DNA of 64,000 nt from Salegentibacter holothuriorum (GCF_900168045.1 NZ_FUYY01000006.1:1-64000), one strand, 5' to 3'; numbered from the stretch's first letter, positions 56,227 through 64,000 are shown. Made by a program: numbers and translations. The notes: a model not told the origin generated them from the sequence alone.

Positions 56227-58089
56227 TTATCGAGCAAAATCAAATTCAATATGAGTACCCTTATCTATACGTTCCCTCATTTTTCCGTTGAGTTGTTGGG
56301 TAAGTAGTTTTACTAATTGCGAACCAAACCCGGTACCAATAGGAGCAAGCCCCCTGGTTTTACCTACACCATTATCCCTGATCTCTAATTTTAAATTTTG
56401 ATCACTATCTTTTTCTAAACTGATATTAATAAGGCCTTGTTGCTGTTCAGGAAATGCATATTTGAGCGCATTAGTAAGTAACTCATTTACAATAAGACCT
56501 ATGGGAACCGCCGTATCTACATCAAGTTCCAGGTTATCCATGGCAAGCTCAATTCTCACTTTATTTGATGCATCAAAACTATCCAGGATACCTTCACTCA
56601 GATTTATAAAATAATCCTTCATCTCAATACTTCCCAGGTTTTCCCCCTGATATAATTTTTGATGAATAATTCCCATAGATTGCACCCTATTCTGGCTGGC
56701 TATCATCGCGTCTTTGGTGGCCGGATCTTCTATTTGTGCCGATTGCAAGGCAATTAAGCTTTTCACCATTTCTAAATTATTCTTTACGCGGTGATGAATT
56801 TCTTTCAGCAACAATTCTTTTTCGGCATTTTTAGCCCGTATAATTTTAGTGGCTTTTTTGTTCTTGTAGAAGAAATAAAGTAAGGATAGTAAAAACAATA
56901 ATAAGAGCGAGGCAATCACGATAAAGAGCGTTTGTGTCTTACTTTTTTGTTCAATTAAAACAGCTTGAGATGCTAAGGCTTCATCCTTTTTCCCGGTTTC
57001 ATATTTTATAGCCATTTCAGATTCAATACTACTAATTTTGTCTTCCAGCATCTTTTCTGAATTAGCATAAGCTTTTTCTCTATAGTGCAATGCTTTCTCA
57101 AAATCTCCCAATTGCCTATAAGCTTCGGCCAGATCTAAATAAGGTTCTACAAAACCTATTTGTCCCTTTTCTTCATAAGAATTTACACCAGCTAAAAGGT
57201 GATCTAAAGCCTGCTCATATTCTTCCTGCAACAAATAAATCTTTCCTATCTCGGTGCGATAAGTGGCACAACGTTCCTCTCCTATATGTGTTATACACAG
57301 CTGCCAGGCTTTTAGATAATCTTTTAAAGCATTATCATAATCTTTTGCTTTGGTATAGACTTCTCCGCGGTAGGAATATGCTCTAACCGGCACAAAAATC
57401 TCTTCAGGTACTTTTGTTCTCACAATTTCCAGGCAAACTTCTGTGGCTTCGTAGGCTTTTTGATACTCTCCCAATTCGCCATAACCAATAATTAAATTGA
57501 ATTGAGCAATGGCTAAAGCGCTATAGTTTTTGGTCTTTTCCAATAAAGGAATCGCTTGATTGGTGTAGCTTATAGATTTTTCAAAATCTCCCGTAACCCG
57601 ATATTTAACCCCTAAAGTTCGATACGCGCTTCCCAAACCGGAATCGTCACCTAATTCTTCATATAAAGCTATTGACTTGAATAGTACTTCCTGTGCTTTT
57701 TCTAATTCCCCTGTGTTCAAGTAATCTATAGAAAGAGAGCGGTAGGCATCTGCAATTTTCTTTTTATTATTCGCCTTTAAATAATAACCCAATGCTTTTT
57801 CAGCGTGATGCACCACCGAGTCTGGTGAAAAAAAGCCATTATAAGAATGCCAGCTGGCTAAAGATTCGTGGATTTGAGCAGTTATACTATCTGGCGCTGA
57901 TTTTAACCCTCGTTCTAGAGTTTTTAGTGCCAGGGGATGAAATTCGTCTAAATACTCCCCTGAAGTTTCATGAGATTGCATCCAACTAAGGCTGGAGTCT
58001 ATTGGTTGCACGCTTAAATTTTTAGACTGCGAAAAGCATAGCCCGAAAGAAAAACAAACCAGTATAATTGTGAAAATTATTTTTTTCAT
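56227..58089 (-). CDS. TPR-containing sensor histidine kinase (HisKA_2/HWE-like)
   Basis: From ATG 58089 (MKKIIFTIILVCFSFGLCFSQ) the 620 residues have a signal peptide and about eight tetratricopeptide repeats in the periplasm (roughly 70-370). A membrane helix (TLFIVIASLLLLFLLSLLYFF) follows, then a cytoplasmic kinase. The phosphoacceptor region reads LKEIHHRVKNNLEMVKSLIALQ, the HisKA_2 type with HRVKNN. The ATPase domain has NELLTNALKYAF and DNGVGKTRGLAPIGTGFG. No response regulator gene is adjacent, so it is an orphan kinase in this window. The signal is unknown. Confidence 0.88.
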   Translation of the reverse strand: MKKIIFTIILVCFSFGLCFSQSKNLSVQPIDSSLSWMQSHETSGEYLDEFHPLALKTLERGLKSAPDSITAQIHESLASWHSYNGFFSPDSVVHHAEKALGYYLKANNKKKIADAYRSLSIDYLNTGELEKAQEVLFKSIALYEELGDDSGLGSAYRTLGVKYRVTGDFEKSISYTNQAIPLLEKTKNYSALAIAQFNLIIGYGELGEYQKAYEATEVCLEIVRTKVPEEIFVPVRAYSYRGEVYTKAKDYDNALKDYLKAWQLCITHIGEERCATYRTEIGKIYLLQEEYEQALDHLLAGVNSYEEKGQIGFVEPYLDLAEAYRQLGDFEKALHYREKAYANSEKMLEDKISSIESEMAIKYETGKKDEALASQAVLIEQKSKTQTLFIVIASLLLLFLLSLLYFFYKNKKATKIIRAKNAEKELLLKEIHHRVKNNLEMVKSLIALQSAQIEDPATKDAMIASQNRVQSMGIIHQKLYQGENLGSIEMKDYFINLSEGILDSFDASNKVRIELAMDNLELDVDTAVPIGLIVNELLTNALKYAFPEQQQGLINISLEKDSDQNLKLEIRDNGVGKTRGLAPIGTGFGSQLVKLLTQQLNGKMRERIDKGTHIEFDFAR

Positions 58090-58404
58090 ACCTATTGAAA
58101 TACTGGGGGCAGGAATTATACTAGGCATGAATATACAACATTCTCTATTAAAATTTACCGGAATAAATTCATAATAACCTGTAAAACAATTAATTCAAGG
58201 TGATCACGAATAATTCAGAAAGAAAAAAGCACAAACAAGGTTCTCCTTTTTCTTTATTTGTTCTCGTCGGGATGTAGCTATTTATAAAACCACAGAATGA
58301 AATTTCACCTTGCTCTATTAGCAATAGAAGACTTTTAAAAAGTATCTTTTAATTAAAATCATAATCTCAAAAAGATAGTATCTTAGAGAAGTAGTACATT
58401 AAAA
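58090..58404. other. Divergent intergenic region, no gene seen
   Basis: This AT-rich region separates the divergent histidine kinase and small membrane protein genes. I see no ORF, no repeat family member and no TAnnTTTG box with proper spacing; a near match TATCTTAG lies at 58379-58386. Confidence 0.5.
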
Positions 58405-58821
58405 ATGAAAGAGATACTGATCAAAAAATATGTGATCTACTTATTCGGGGGGTCAATTTTTATTTTTTTACTGAATAAGCTGTACTTCAGAAGCTGGATT
58501 TTTAAAAACGATGTCCCTGAATTTCTTCATATCCTTAGCTTTTCAATTCCGAACCTTATAGAAGCGATTATTGCCACTCTAATTTTGACCGGAATTCTAT
58601 TGCAAGTACGAGAACACTTCAATAAGAAATTCGGCTTTATAAAAACCTTGCATATTCATTTAATCGCGTTAGGCCTCGCTACAGTTTATGTAATATCTCA
58701 AGAACTAAAATTTCACAACTTAGGTGGAAATAACGTTTATGATCTTAATGATCTAGTAGCTTCAATTACTGGATTAATTGGAACTTTTGTAATAATTAGA
58801 ATGTTTGGATTTACTCGATAA
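58405..58821 (+). CDS. Small integral membrane protein, function unknown
   Basis: The 138-residue protein has four hydrophobic segments (about 9-25, 45-68, 81-97 and 118-133) and a basic N-terminus. The NNVYDLNDLVASITG stretch between the last two helices loosely resembles the loop of VanZ-like proteins. I do not assign a family. The final codons ACT CGA TAA come from a type D intergenic repeat, so the natural C-terminus may have been altered by repeat insertion. Confidence 0.6.
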   Translation: MKEILIKKYVIYLFGGSIFIFLLNKLYFRSWIFKNDVPEFLHILSFSIPNLIEAIIATLILTGILLQVREHFNKKFGFIKTLHIHLIALGLATVYVISQELKFHNLGGNNVYDLNDLVASITGLIGTFVIIRMFGFTR

Positions 58822-58920
58822 TCAAGATTTAAATGCTTTGTCCCGAATCATCGAGATGCCTAGAAATAAAAAAAATCCATTTAATGCTTCGTGAGCTTGC
58901 TCCGAAGTAGTTTACTTTTT
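58806..58920. repeat. Type D repeat element between convergent genes
   Basis: The element is TTTACTCGATAATCAAGATTTAAATGC at its left end and GCTTCGTGAGCTTGCTCCGAAGTAG to TTTACTTTTT at its right. It supplies the stop codons of both flanking convergent genes (TAA at 58819-58821 on plus; TAA at 58914-58912 on minus). Confidence 0.7.
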
Positions 58921-60351
58921 AGTATAATCTATCCCTAAATCGTTATTACGGACATCCTTTAGTTTAAGTTTGAGAGCCTTTTGCATTTCTGTAACAACAT
59001 TGGCATATAAGGGGTTATAAGCCAAATTATTAAACTGTTGGGAATCAATTTTCATATTATATAATTCCATTCCTGCACCGGCATCTTCATCATATTGAAT
59101 ATAAGCCCAATCTTTGTTTCTTATCAAAAATGATTCACCGCCCTGGGTGACCGAAAATACCATATCCCGCACTTCAAAATCAGGATTATCTAAAGTTTTC
59201 CCTATATCCTTACCCTGTAAATCTTTAGAATATTCCAGCCCTACCAGGTTGGCTACTGTGGGATATAGATCAAGCAGTTCTACAAACGAATTACTAACCG
59301 CCGGTTTCTTTCCGGGAACTTTAATAATTAATGGTACACGCACCGATTCTTCGTGCAAACTTACTTTCATCCAATAACGATGCTCGTTTAAATGAAATCC
59401 GTGATCTGAGGTAAAAATAACAATGGTATTATCTTCTAATCCCTCCTCTTCTAAAGTTTTTAGCACTTTGCCCACCTGGGCATCCATAAACGAAACTGAA
59501 GCATAATAGCCTGCTATGGCCTTTTTTTCTTGTTCCTCTGTCATTTGTGCGTTCACGCTGTTTACATAGTTAATACCTCGTTGAGGTATATCATCCCAAT
59601 CATTTGCTACCTGGGGAGGCAATATCATCTCCCTGTAAGGATAGGACTTAAAATATTCTTTAGGAGCTACAAACGGTACGTGCGGCCTAACAAAACCAAC
59701 CGCTAAAAAGAAAGGTTCATTTTTATGTTCCCTGATTAAACTAGATGCCTTTTCGGCAGTTTTTCCGTCAGATTGAATACTGTCGCCTCCTTCAGCCCTT
59801 ACAATAGTCATCACATTCCCACCTTTGCGTGGTTTATTGCCATAAGGGTTATTCTGAACCAGTTCGGCATCTCCTTCAGATTTCCATTCGGGGGCCTGGC
59901 TATTAAAACGTTCTGTCCAGGATGCAGCGTCATCTTCTCCATTAGAACCAGTTTCAATATCTATAGGAATACCCATGTGAAAAATTTTACTCACCCTTGC
60001 TGCATAATACCCATGGTCCTTGAATAATTGAGACCATGATTTTCGTTGAGGCCCCATATTCTCTCTTCCGCTTACATATCCATAAGTAGTGCTTGCATTT
60101 GGGTAATATCCAAACATCATAGACGCCCTGGAAGGTCCACAAACCGGATACTGAGAGTAAGCCCGGGTATATTTCACACTTTGCGAAGCTAATTTATCAA
60201 TATTAGGAGTTTTTGGTATAGGATTTCCATAGGCCGAAACCGCAGTTGTGGTAAGATCATCTGCGATAATAAAAAGCACATTGTATTTTTTTTCTTGAGC
60301 CTGAATTGCCGTTATCCCTATAAAAAATGCAAAAAGTATTAATCTGGTCAT
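58912..60351 (-). CDS. Secreted sulfatase (iduronate-2-sulfatase-like, formylglycine type)
   Basis: This arylsulfatase-family enzyme has 479 residues and a signal peptide (MTRLILFAFFIGITAIQAQ). It hydrolyses sulfate esters, probably from marine polysaccharides. The metal site has IIADDLTTTAV (D31, D32). The maturation motif CGPSRASM (C71) provides the formylglycine. FTSDHGFHLNEH supplies the second metal aspartate and histidine. The DxxGYY and late DLYPTVANL segments resemble iduronate-2-sulfatase-like enzymes. No TonB/SusCD pair is adjacent, so it is not in a visible polysaccharide utilisation locus. The specific substrate is unknown. Confidence 0.9.
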   Translation of the reverse strand: MTRLILFAFFIGITAIQAQEKKYNVLFIIADDLTTTAVSAYGNPIPKTPNIDKLASQSVKYTRAYSQYPVCGPSRASMMFGYYPNASTTYGYVSGRENMGPQRKSWSQLFKDHGYYAARVSKIFHMGIPIDIETGSNGEDDAASWTERFNSQAPEWKSEGDAELVQNNPYGNKPRKGGNVMTIVRAEGGDSIQSDGKTAEKASSLIREHKNEPFFLAVGFVRPHVPFVAPKEYFKSYPYREMILPPQVANDWDDIPQRGINYVNSVNAQMTEEQEKKAIAGYYASVSFMDAQVGKVLKTLEEEGLEDNTIVIFTSDHGFHLNEHRYWMKVSLHEESVRVPLIIKVPGKKPAVSNSFVELLDLYPTVANLVGLEYSKDLQGKDIGKTLDNPDFEVRDMVFSVTQGGESFLIRNKDWAYIQYDEDAGAGMELYNMKIDSQQFNNLAYNPLYANVVTEMQKALKLKLKDVRNNDLGIDYTKK

Positions 60352-60671
60352 TCCTGGTGTTTTATTATTTAATTATATATTCTCAATAAATATTAAATTA
60401 TATCTCTACAGCTAAATTATAAGAATAAATATCTAAAAAACACTTCTATTCCCGCTATTAATAATGCTTTTTTGCCCCCATATCTTCAAAAAGAATAATA
60501 ACAATTTACGCTAAAAAGCAAGAAAAAATCCTGGTTCAATAAAAACAAAAGCTTTGAGTAAGCTTAGTTTTTTGAGCAATAAAAAAGTCCACAACCTCGT
60601 GTAGACTTTTCTATTTTGTGGCTTCTGCAGAATTGGCTACGCTTTTCCTGGTAAAGCTCCGCTTTGAAAAT
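60352..60671. other. Intergenic region with a secondary hairpin, no gene
   Basis: This is gene-free AT-rich sequence upstream of the sulfatase. It contains AAAAGTCCAC..GTGTAGACTTTT, a hairpin at 60583-60610 that could act as a second terminator for the tRNA transcript. The ORF crossing this area into the tRNA (GCRFESCRGH) is the familiar tRNA shadow. Confidence 0.55.
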
Positions 60672-60725
60672 AAAAAAATCTCACTTTCAAATTCAAGCGA
60701 GCTTGATATGACGTGAGATTTTTTT
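60672..60725 (-). terminator. Terminator after tRNA-Arg
   Basis: The 13-bp arms AAAAAAATCTCAC / GTGAGATTTTTTT enclose an inner CAAGC-GA-GCTTG hairpin. It starts 10 bases after the tRNA 3' end. Confidence 0.85.
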
Positions 60726-60734
60726 ATTAATTCG

Positions 60735-60808
60735 TGACCCCGGCAGGATTCAAACCTGCAACCCTCAGAGCCGAAATCTGATGCGCTATTCAGTTGCGCC
60801 ACGGGGCC
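60735..60808 (-). tRNA. tRNA-Arg (anticodon UCG)
   Basis: The minus strand folds as a cloverleaf of 74 bases. The acceptor GGCCCCG pairs with CGGGGTC (one G-U), the D-arm is GGCGCAACTGAATAGCGC, and the T-arm is built on GGTTTGAATCC. The anticodon stem TCAGA/TCTGA holds the 7-base loop TTTCGGC, with anticodon TCG (arginine, CGN codons). The discriminator is A. CCA is not encoded. A heptamer tandem repeat lies directly upstream and a terminator downstream. Confidence 0.95.
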
Positions 60809-60817
60809 GTTATTTTG

Positions 60818-60864
60818 TTAGCTTTTAGCTTTTAGCTTTTAGCTTTTAGCTTTTAGCTTTTAGC
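60818..60864. repeat. Tandem TTAGCTT heptamer repeat
   Basis: About 6.7 perfect copies of TTAGCTT occupy the promoter-side of tRNA-Arg, between the GatB/YqeY gene and the tRNA. The array is a perfect simple-sequence repeat and thus prone to copy-number change. Confidence 0.9.
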
Positions 60865-60905
60865 AAAAACTAAAAAATATTTCCTTTAAAATTTATTTTG
60901 AATAA

Positions 60906-61358
60906 TTACTTACTCAATTTCTTCTTAACAATAGTAGAAATTGTTTTACCATCGGCTCTACCAGCCAATTCTGCACTGGCCATTCCCATCACCTTTCCCA
61001 TATCCTGCATTCCGCTGGCTCCGGTTTTAGCGATGACCTCGTCTACTTTAGCTTCAATCTCAGCTTCGCTTAACTGTTCTGGTAAAAAAGACTCGATCAC
61101 AGCAGCTTGCTTTTCTTCAGGCTCTGCCAGGTCTGGTCTATTTTGTTCCCGGTATATAGCAGCACTGTCTTTACGTTGCTTCACCAATTTTTGCAAGATT
61201 TTTAACTCTTCATCTTCGGTTAAACCATCTTTGGCAGAACTTTCGGTATTTGCCAATAAAATAGCACCTTTTACCGATCGTAAAGCTTCTAGCTTTTCTC
61301 TGTCTTTAGCCTTCATAGCAGCCTTCATCTCTGCCATTACTTTATCCTGTAAACTCAT
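60906..61358 (-). CDS. GatB/YqeY domain protein
   Basis: The 150-residue soluble protein matches the full-length YqeY family: MSLQDKVMAEMKAAMKAKDREKLEALRSVKGAI, the central LVKQRKDSAAIYREQNRPDLAEPE, and SGMQDMGKVMGMASAELAGRADG near the C-terminus. The domain is related to the C-terminal tRNA-binding part of GatB and is presumed to bind tRNA. Its proper function is unsettled. It lies upstream of tRNA-Arg on the same strand, about 40 bases beyond the heptamer repeat. Confidence 0.92.
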   Translation of the reverse strand: MSLQDKVMAEMKAAMKAKDREKLEALRSVKGAILLANTESSAKDGLTEDEELKILQKLVKQRKDSAAIYREQNRPDLAEPEEKQAAVIESFLPEQLSEAEIEAKVDEVIAKTGASGMQDMGKVMGMASAELAGRADGKTISTIVKKKLSK

Positions 61359-61534
61359 ATATAACTTGTGTCCTTTCCGCGCAGACGGAAATCTAATTAT
61401 TGTAATTCCCCTCTCGATAATTATCCGGAGCAGAAATCTAAATTACGCAGCGAAGATAAAATTTTAAAATTAAAAAGCCCACTTATTCTCCTTTGAAAAT
61501 TAAGTATCTTGAAACTTCAAACGCAGCTTTTATT

Positions 61535-62434
61535 ATGAAAAACCTCTTTATTACTACCCTACTTCTTTTAAGCTTTTCAATTTCAGCACAAGAACGATTT
61601 ATAGACAATGCTTTTAATCTACAAAACACGGTAACCAGAACATACGCTACTAAAAATGGTGAAGCTTTAAAGCTGGATATTTATCAGCCTGAAAAAGATA
61701 CCATGCAACAACGGCCTGTCATTATTTTTATGCACGGTGGTGGCTTCGCTGGTGGAACACGAACCAATCCCGCCGAAGTTAAATTTGCAGAAAACGCGGC
61801 CAAAAAAGGATACGTTGCAGTGCAGATCTCTTACAGGTTAACCCGCAAAGGACAATCTTTTGGTTGCGATTATAAAGCCTCCGGAAAAATAGAAACCTTT
61901 AAACTGGCTGCCGAAGACTTTATGGATGCGGTTAATTTTATGGTGAAAAATAAAGACGAATACGGTATAGATACTTCCAAAATAATCGTGGGAGGAAGCA
62001 GCGCCGGGGCCGAAGCAGTTCTAAACGCCGTCTATAACGACAGGCTAATGTTTAAAGACCCTGCTAAATACAAGAACATAGATTTTGTCGGGGTTTTCTC
62101 TCTTGCCGGCGCCATTGTAGATTCGCGATATATTACTGAAGAAAACGCCGTTCCCGGAATATTTTTCCACGGAACCGAAGATAATCTGGTGCCTTACGCA
62201 ACCGCACCTCATCACTGGTGTGATCCAAACCAGCCGGGATATATTATGCTGGACGGCTCCAGAACAATTACCCAAAAGCTGGCAAATTTAAATACCGCTT
62301 ATATGCTTTATAGTTTTAAAGGCGGAAAACACGAACATTCAGGGATGCCTTTTAACTATTTACCGGAAGTTTTTGAGTTTTTCAACGAGGTATTGCTGAA
62401 TGGAGAAAATCAACAAATTGAAGTCTGGAGATAA
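61535..62434 (+). CDS. Secreted alpha/beta-hydrolase (carboxylesterase-like)
   Basis: From ATG 61535 (MKNLFITTLLLLSFSISAQ) the 299 residues have a signal peptide and an esterase fold. The oxyanion motif is MHGGGFAGGTR, the nucleophile serine is in GGSSAGAEAV, and an acid and a histidine follow (FHGTEDNLVP, GGKHEHSGMPF). It resembles COG0657-type acetyl esterases acting on xylan or small esters. The ORF opens at 61493 but the extra residues precede the signal peptide. Its stop is immediately followed by a truncated sulfatase fragment in the same frame. Confidence 0.85.
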   Translation: MKNLFITTLLLLSFSISAQERFIDNAFNLQNTVTRTYATKNGEALKLDIYQPEKDTMQQRPVIIFMHGGGFAGGTRTNPAEVKFAENAAKKGYVAVQISYRLTRKGQSFGCDYKASGKIETFKLAAEDFMDAVNFMVKNKDEYGIDTSKIIVGGSSAGAEAVLNAVYNDRLMFKDPAKYKNIDFVGVFSLAGAIVDSRYITEENAVPGIFFHGTEDNLVPYATAPHHWCDPNQPGYIMLDGSRTITQKLANLNTAYMLYSFKGGKHEHSGMPFNYLPEVFEFFNEVLLNGENQQIEVWR

Positions 62435-63007
62435 GATTACCCACGTTTTATGTATGAAGAATCTTTGGCAATGCCTATGCTTATGCAATTTCCCGGTGTA
62501 ATTGAAGCAGGGAGCGAAATTGATGCTCTGACCCAAAATCTGGATTTTGCGCCAACTTTCCTGGATTTTGCTAGTGCTGAAATCCCCGAAGCAATGCAAG
62601 GTAGGTCTCTGCGTTCCTTAATGAACAACTCCGTTTCTGATGAAGATTTTAGAAATGGCATTTATTATCACTACTATGATTTCCCAGCCTTTCATATGGT
62701 AAAAAGGCATTACGGAATTAGAACCGACCGATTTAAATTAATGCATTTTTATGATGATATTGATGTTTGGGAAATGTACGATTTGCAGGAAGACCCAAAT
62801 GAAATGGATAATATTTACACTAATCCAAAATATGCCGAGGTTAGAAAAGAGCTACATTCTAACCTGGATTCCCTTCAGCAAAAATATAAGGTCACCGAAG
62901 AAGAATTTGCTACAACCCCCAAAACTAAGGTAAATCAAGCTTACAGAAACTTTGCACGAATGGCAGGAGAAAACCCAAAAAATTATCCCGGTTATAAAAA
63001 TGAATAG
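62435..63007 (+). pseudogene. C-terminal remnant of a sulfatase
   Basis: Right after the esterase stop the frame continues D-Y-P-R-F-M-Y-E-E-S-L, which is where the last third of sulfatases begins. It goes on with MLMQFPGVIEAGSE, TQNLDFAPTFLDFA, GIRTDRFKLMHFY and MYDLQEDPNEMDN, ending normally. The N-terminal two thirds, with the formylglycine motif and the first metal site, are missing. An ATG at 62450 could express 185 residues, but this could not be a working sulfatase. A deletion that joined the two genes is the likely origin. Confidence 0.85.
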
Positions 63008-63064
63008 TTTTCATAACTAAATTAAGAAATATTAGTAATTATTCCGACTTATTGGATTTTTTCC

Positions 63065-63072
63065 TATTTTTG
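63065..63072 (+). promoter_or_regulatory. -7 box for the radical SAM gene
   Basis: TATTTTTG matches TAnnTTTG and ends 17 bases before the first ATG at 63090. No TTG occurs at -33 spacing. Confidence 0.4.
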
Positions 63073-63089
63073 ATTCAAATTTCAGAATT

Positions 63090-64000
63090 ATGATGTTTGA
63101 CCGAATAAAGGAGAAATTAGAAATTCTTGCCGATGCTGCCAAATATGATGTTTCCTGCTCCAGTAGCGGCAGTAAACGGAGTAACAAAAATAAAGGTTTG
63201 GGAAATTCAGATGGAATGGGAATTTGCCATTCTTATACCCAGGATGGCCGCTGTGTTTCCCTACTTAAAATTCTTCTCACTAATCATTGTATTTTTGATT
63301 GCGCCTATTGCGTAACCCGCCAAAGTAACGATATTAAAAGAGCTGCTTTTAAAGTCCAGGAGGTAGTAGATCTAACAATTAATTTTTACCGAAGAAATTA
63401 TATTGAAGGGCTATTTTTAAGCTCTGGCATATTCAAGGATGCCGATTTCACTATGGAGCGACTTATACGCGTGGCAAAGAAACTGAGACTGGAAGAAAAC
63501 TTTAACGGTTATATTCATTTAAAATCTATTCCCGGTGCAAGTGACGAGCTTATGCGCGAAGCCGGCTTATATGCCGATAGGCTAAGTGTGAATATTGAAA
63601 TTCCAACAGTCTCCGGTCTAAAGAAACTTGCTCCAGAAAAAAATCATTCAGACTTTATTAAACCAATGAATAAAGTAAAGAATGAAATCATACAGTATAA
63701 TTCTGAAAAAAAATTAATTAAAAGTACACCAAAGTATGCGCCTGCGGGGCAAAGCACCCAAATGATTGTTGGAGCCTCGGGAGAAAGTGACCGGGAAATT
63801 ATGCTTTCGGCAAATTATTATTATAAAAACTACAATATGAAACGGGTGTATTACTCCGGCTATGTCCCTATTAGTAACGACCCAAGGCTACCATCACTAG
63901 GCTCACAAGTTCCTATGTTAAGAGAAAACCGCCTTTATCAAACAGATTGGCTAATGAGATTCTACGGATTTAATGTAAACGAATTATTAAATCAGCAATT
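63090..64000 (+). CDS. Putative DNA modification/repair radical SAM protein, 3' end outside window
   Basis: The frame runs from ATG 63090 (a second ATG follows at once) to the window end, 303 codons without a stop. The N-terminus IKEKLEILADAAKYDVSC with SSSGSKRSNK is the hallmark of the UDG-linked radical SAM family. The iron-sulfur motif is NHCIFDCAYCVTRQ (C-x3-C-x2-C). LSSGIF and IHLKSIPGASDELM follow in the partial TIM barrel. Family members are usually encoded next to a uracil-DNA-glycosylase-like protein, which would lie beyond 64000. The reaction is not established. Confidence 0.88.
   Translation, partial: MMFDRIKEKLEILADAAKYDVSCSSSGSKRSNKNKGLGNSDGMGICHSYTQDGRCVSLLKILLTNHCIFDCAYCVTRQSNDIKRAAFKVQEVVDLTINFYRRNYIEGLFLSSGIFKDADFTMERLIRVAKKLRLEENFNGYIHLKSIPGASDELMREAGLYADRLSVNIEIPTVSGLKKLAPEKNHSDFIKPMNKVKNEIIQYNSEKKLIKSTPKYAPAGQSTQMIVGASGESDREIMLSANYYYKNYNMKRVYYSGYVPISNDPRLPSLGSQVPMLRENRLYQTDWLMRFYGFNVNELLNQQ

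Noticed and set aside
60611-60802. Minus-strand ORF of 63 codons containing GCRFESCRGHE
   Set aside because: It is a translation across tRNA-Arg and its terminator. The GCRFESCRGH string is a well-known artefact of tRNA sequence.
60898-61467. Plus-strand ORF of 189 codons opposite the GatB/YqeY gene
   Set aside because: It is the antisense shadow of a gene with clear family motifs, and its Ser/Ala-rich composition is typical of such shadows.
63127-63315. Plus-strand ORF of 62 codons
   Set aside because: It lies in another frame of the radical SAM gene that starts at 63090 and runs off the window; it has no family features.

Overview
This window reads as chromosome of a marine-type member of the Flavobacteriaceae (Bacteroidota), probably near Gramella/Christiangramia or Salegentibacter. 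That placement is an inference from protein resemblance, not a search. Supporting signs are a type IX secretion (T9SS) C-terminal sorting domain, a PorT-like protein, promoters with the Bacteroidota -7 box TAnnTTTG, few Shine-Dalgarno sites, and a short primary sigma factor without region 1.1. About 56 protein genes and one tRNA-Arg are supported. There is no rRNA operon, CRISPR array, prophage or transposase.

1-31 kb is mostly core genome. It starts with the 3' part of a giant T9SS-sorted surface protein. Then come rsmG, a fatty acid desaturase, an aspartate aminotransferase, trkH/trkA, and ubiE-porT with a divergent trmH-type methylase and a TamL-like Omp85 lipoprotein. Next are fbaA, accD, rpsO-pnp, rpoD, rpe with an overlapping YpdA-type reductase, two small genes and a luciferase-like monooxygenase.

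27.6-49.5 kb is a Wzx/Wzy-type surface polysaccharide locus, all on the minus strand. Read in the direction of transcription it runs rfbA-rfbC-rfbD-rfbB (dTDP-L-rhamnose), wzx flippase, wzy polymerase, a nucleotidyltransferase/thymidylate-kinase-like fusion, two glycosyltransferases, a kinase-fold protein, two more glycosyltransferases, a WecA-like initiating transferase, wza, wzc, an AbiE toxin-antitoxin pair and a wzi-like gene. The 37-46 kb part is visibly more AT-rich than its flanks, as expected for exchangeable glycan genes. The logical flow is lipid-linked initiation, rhamnose-containing repeat assembly, flipping, polymerisation, export through Wzc/Wza and surface retention by Wzi.

50-64 kb is a mixed metabolic region: proline dehydrogenase, a CrtI-like oxidoreductase, an atypical SDR, a DUF1622 membrane protein, an NTF2-like secreted protein, a TPR sensor histidine kinase, a sulfatase, tRNA-Arg, a GatB/YqeY protein, a secreted esterase followed directly by a truncated sulfatase remnant, and the 5' part of a radical SAM protein of the UDG-linked type.

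Intergenic DNA is unusually rich in dispersed repeats: (A) ATTGC...GCAAT hairpins with variable inner arms; (B) CTGAA...TTCAG palindromes; (C) CCCCGAA...TTCGGGG palindromes; (D) an element containing CTCGATAATCGAG and GAGGCTTGCCTC that sits at gene 3' ends and supplies stop codons; (E) GT-rich GGTTGTCGGTT arrays; (F) TTCACTATTTAC tracts. The AbiE pair, two unusual enzymes inside the glycan locus and the repeat families are the best candidates for new biology.
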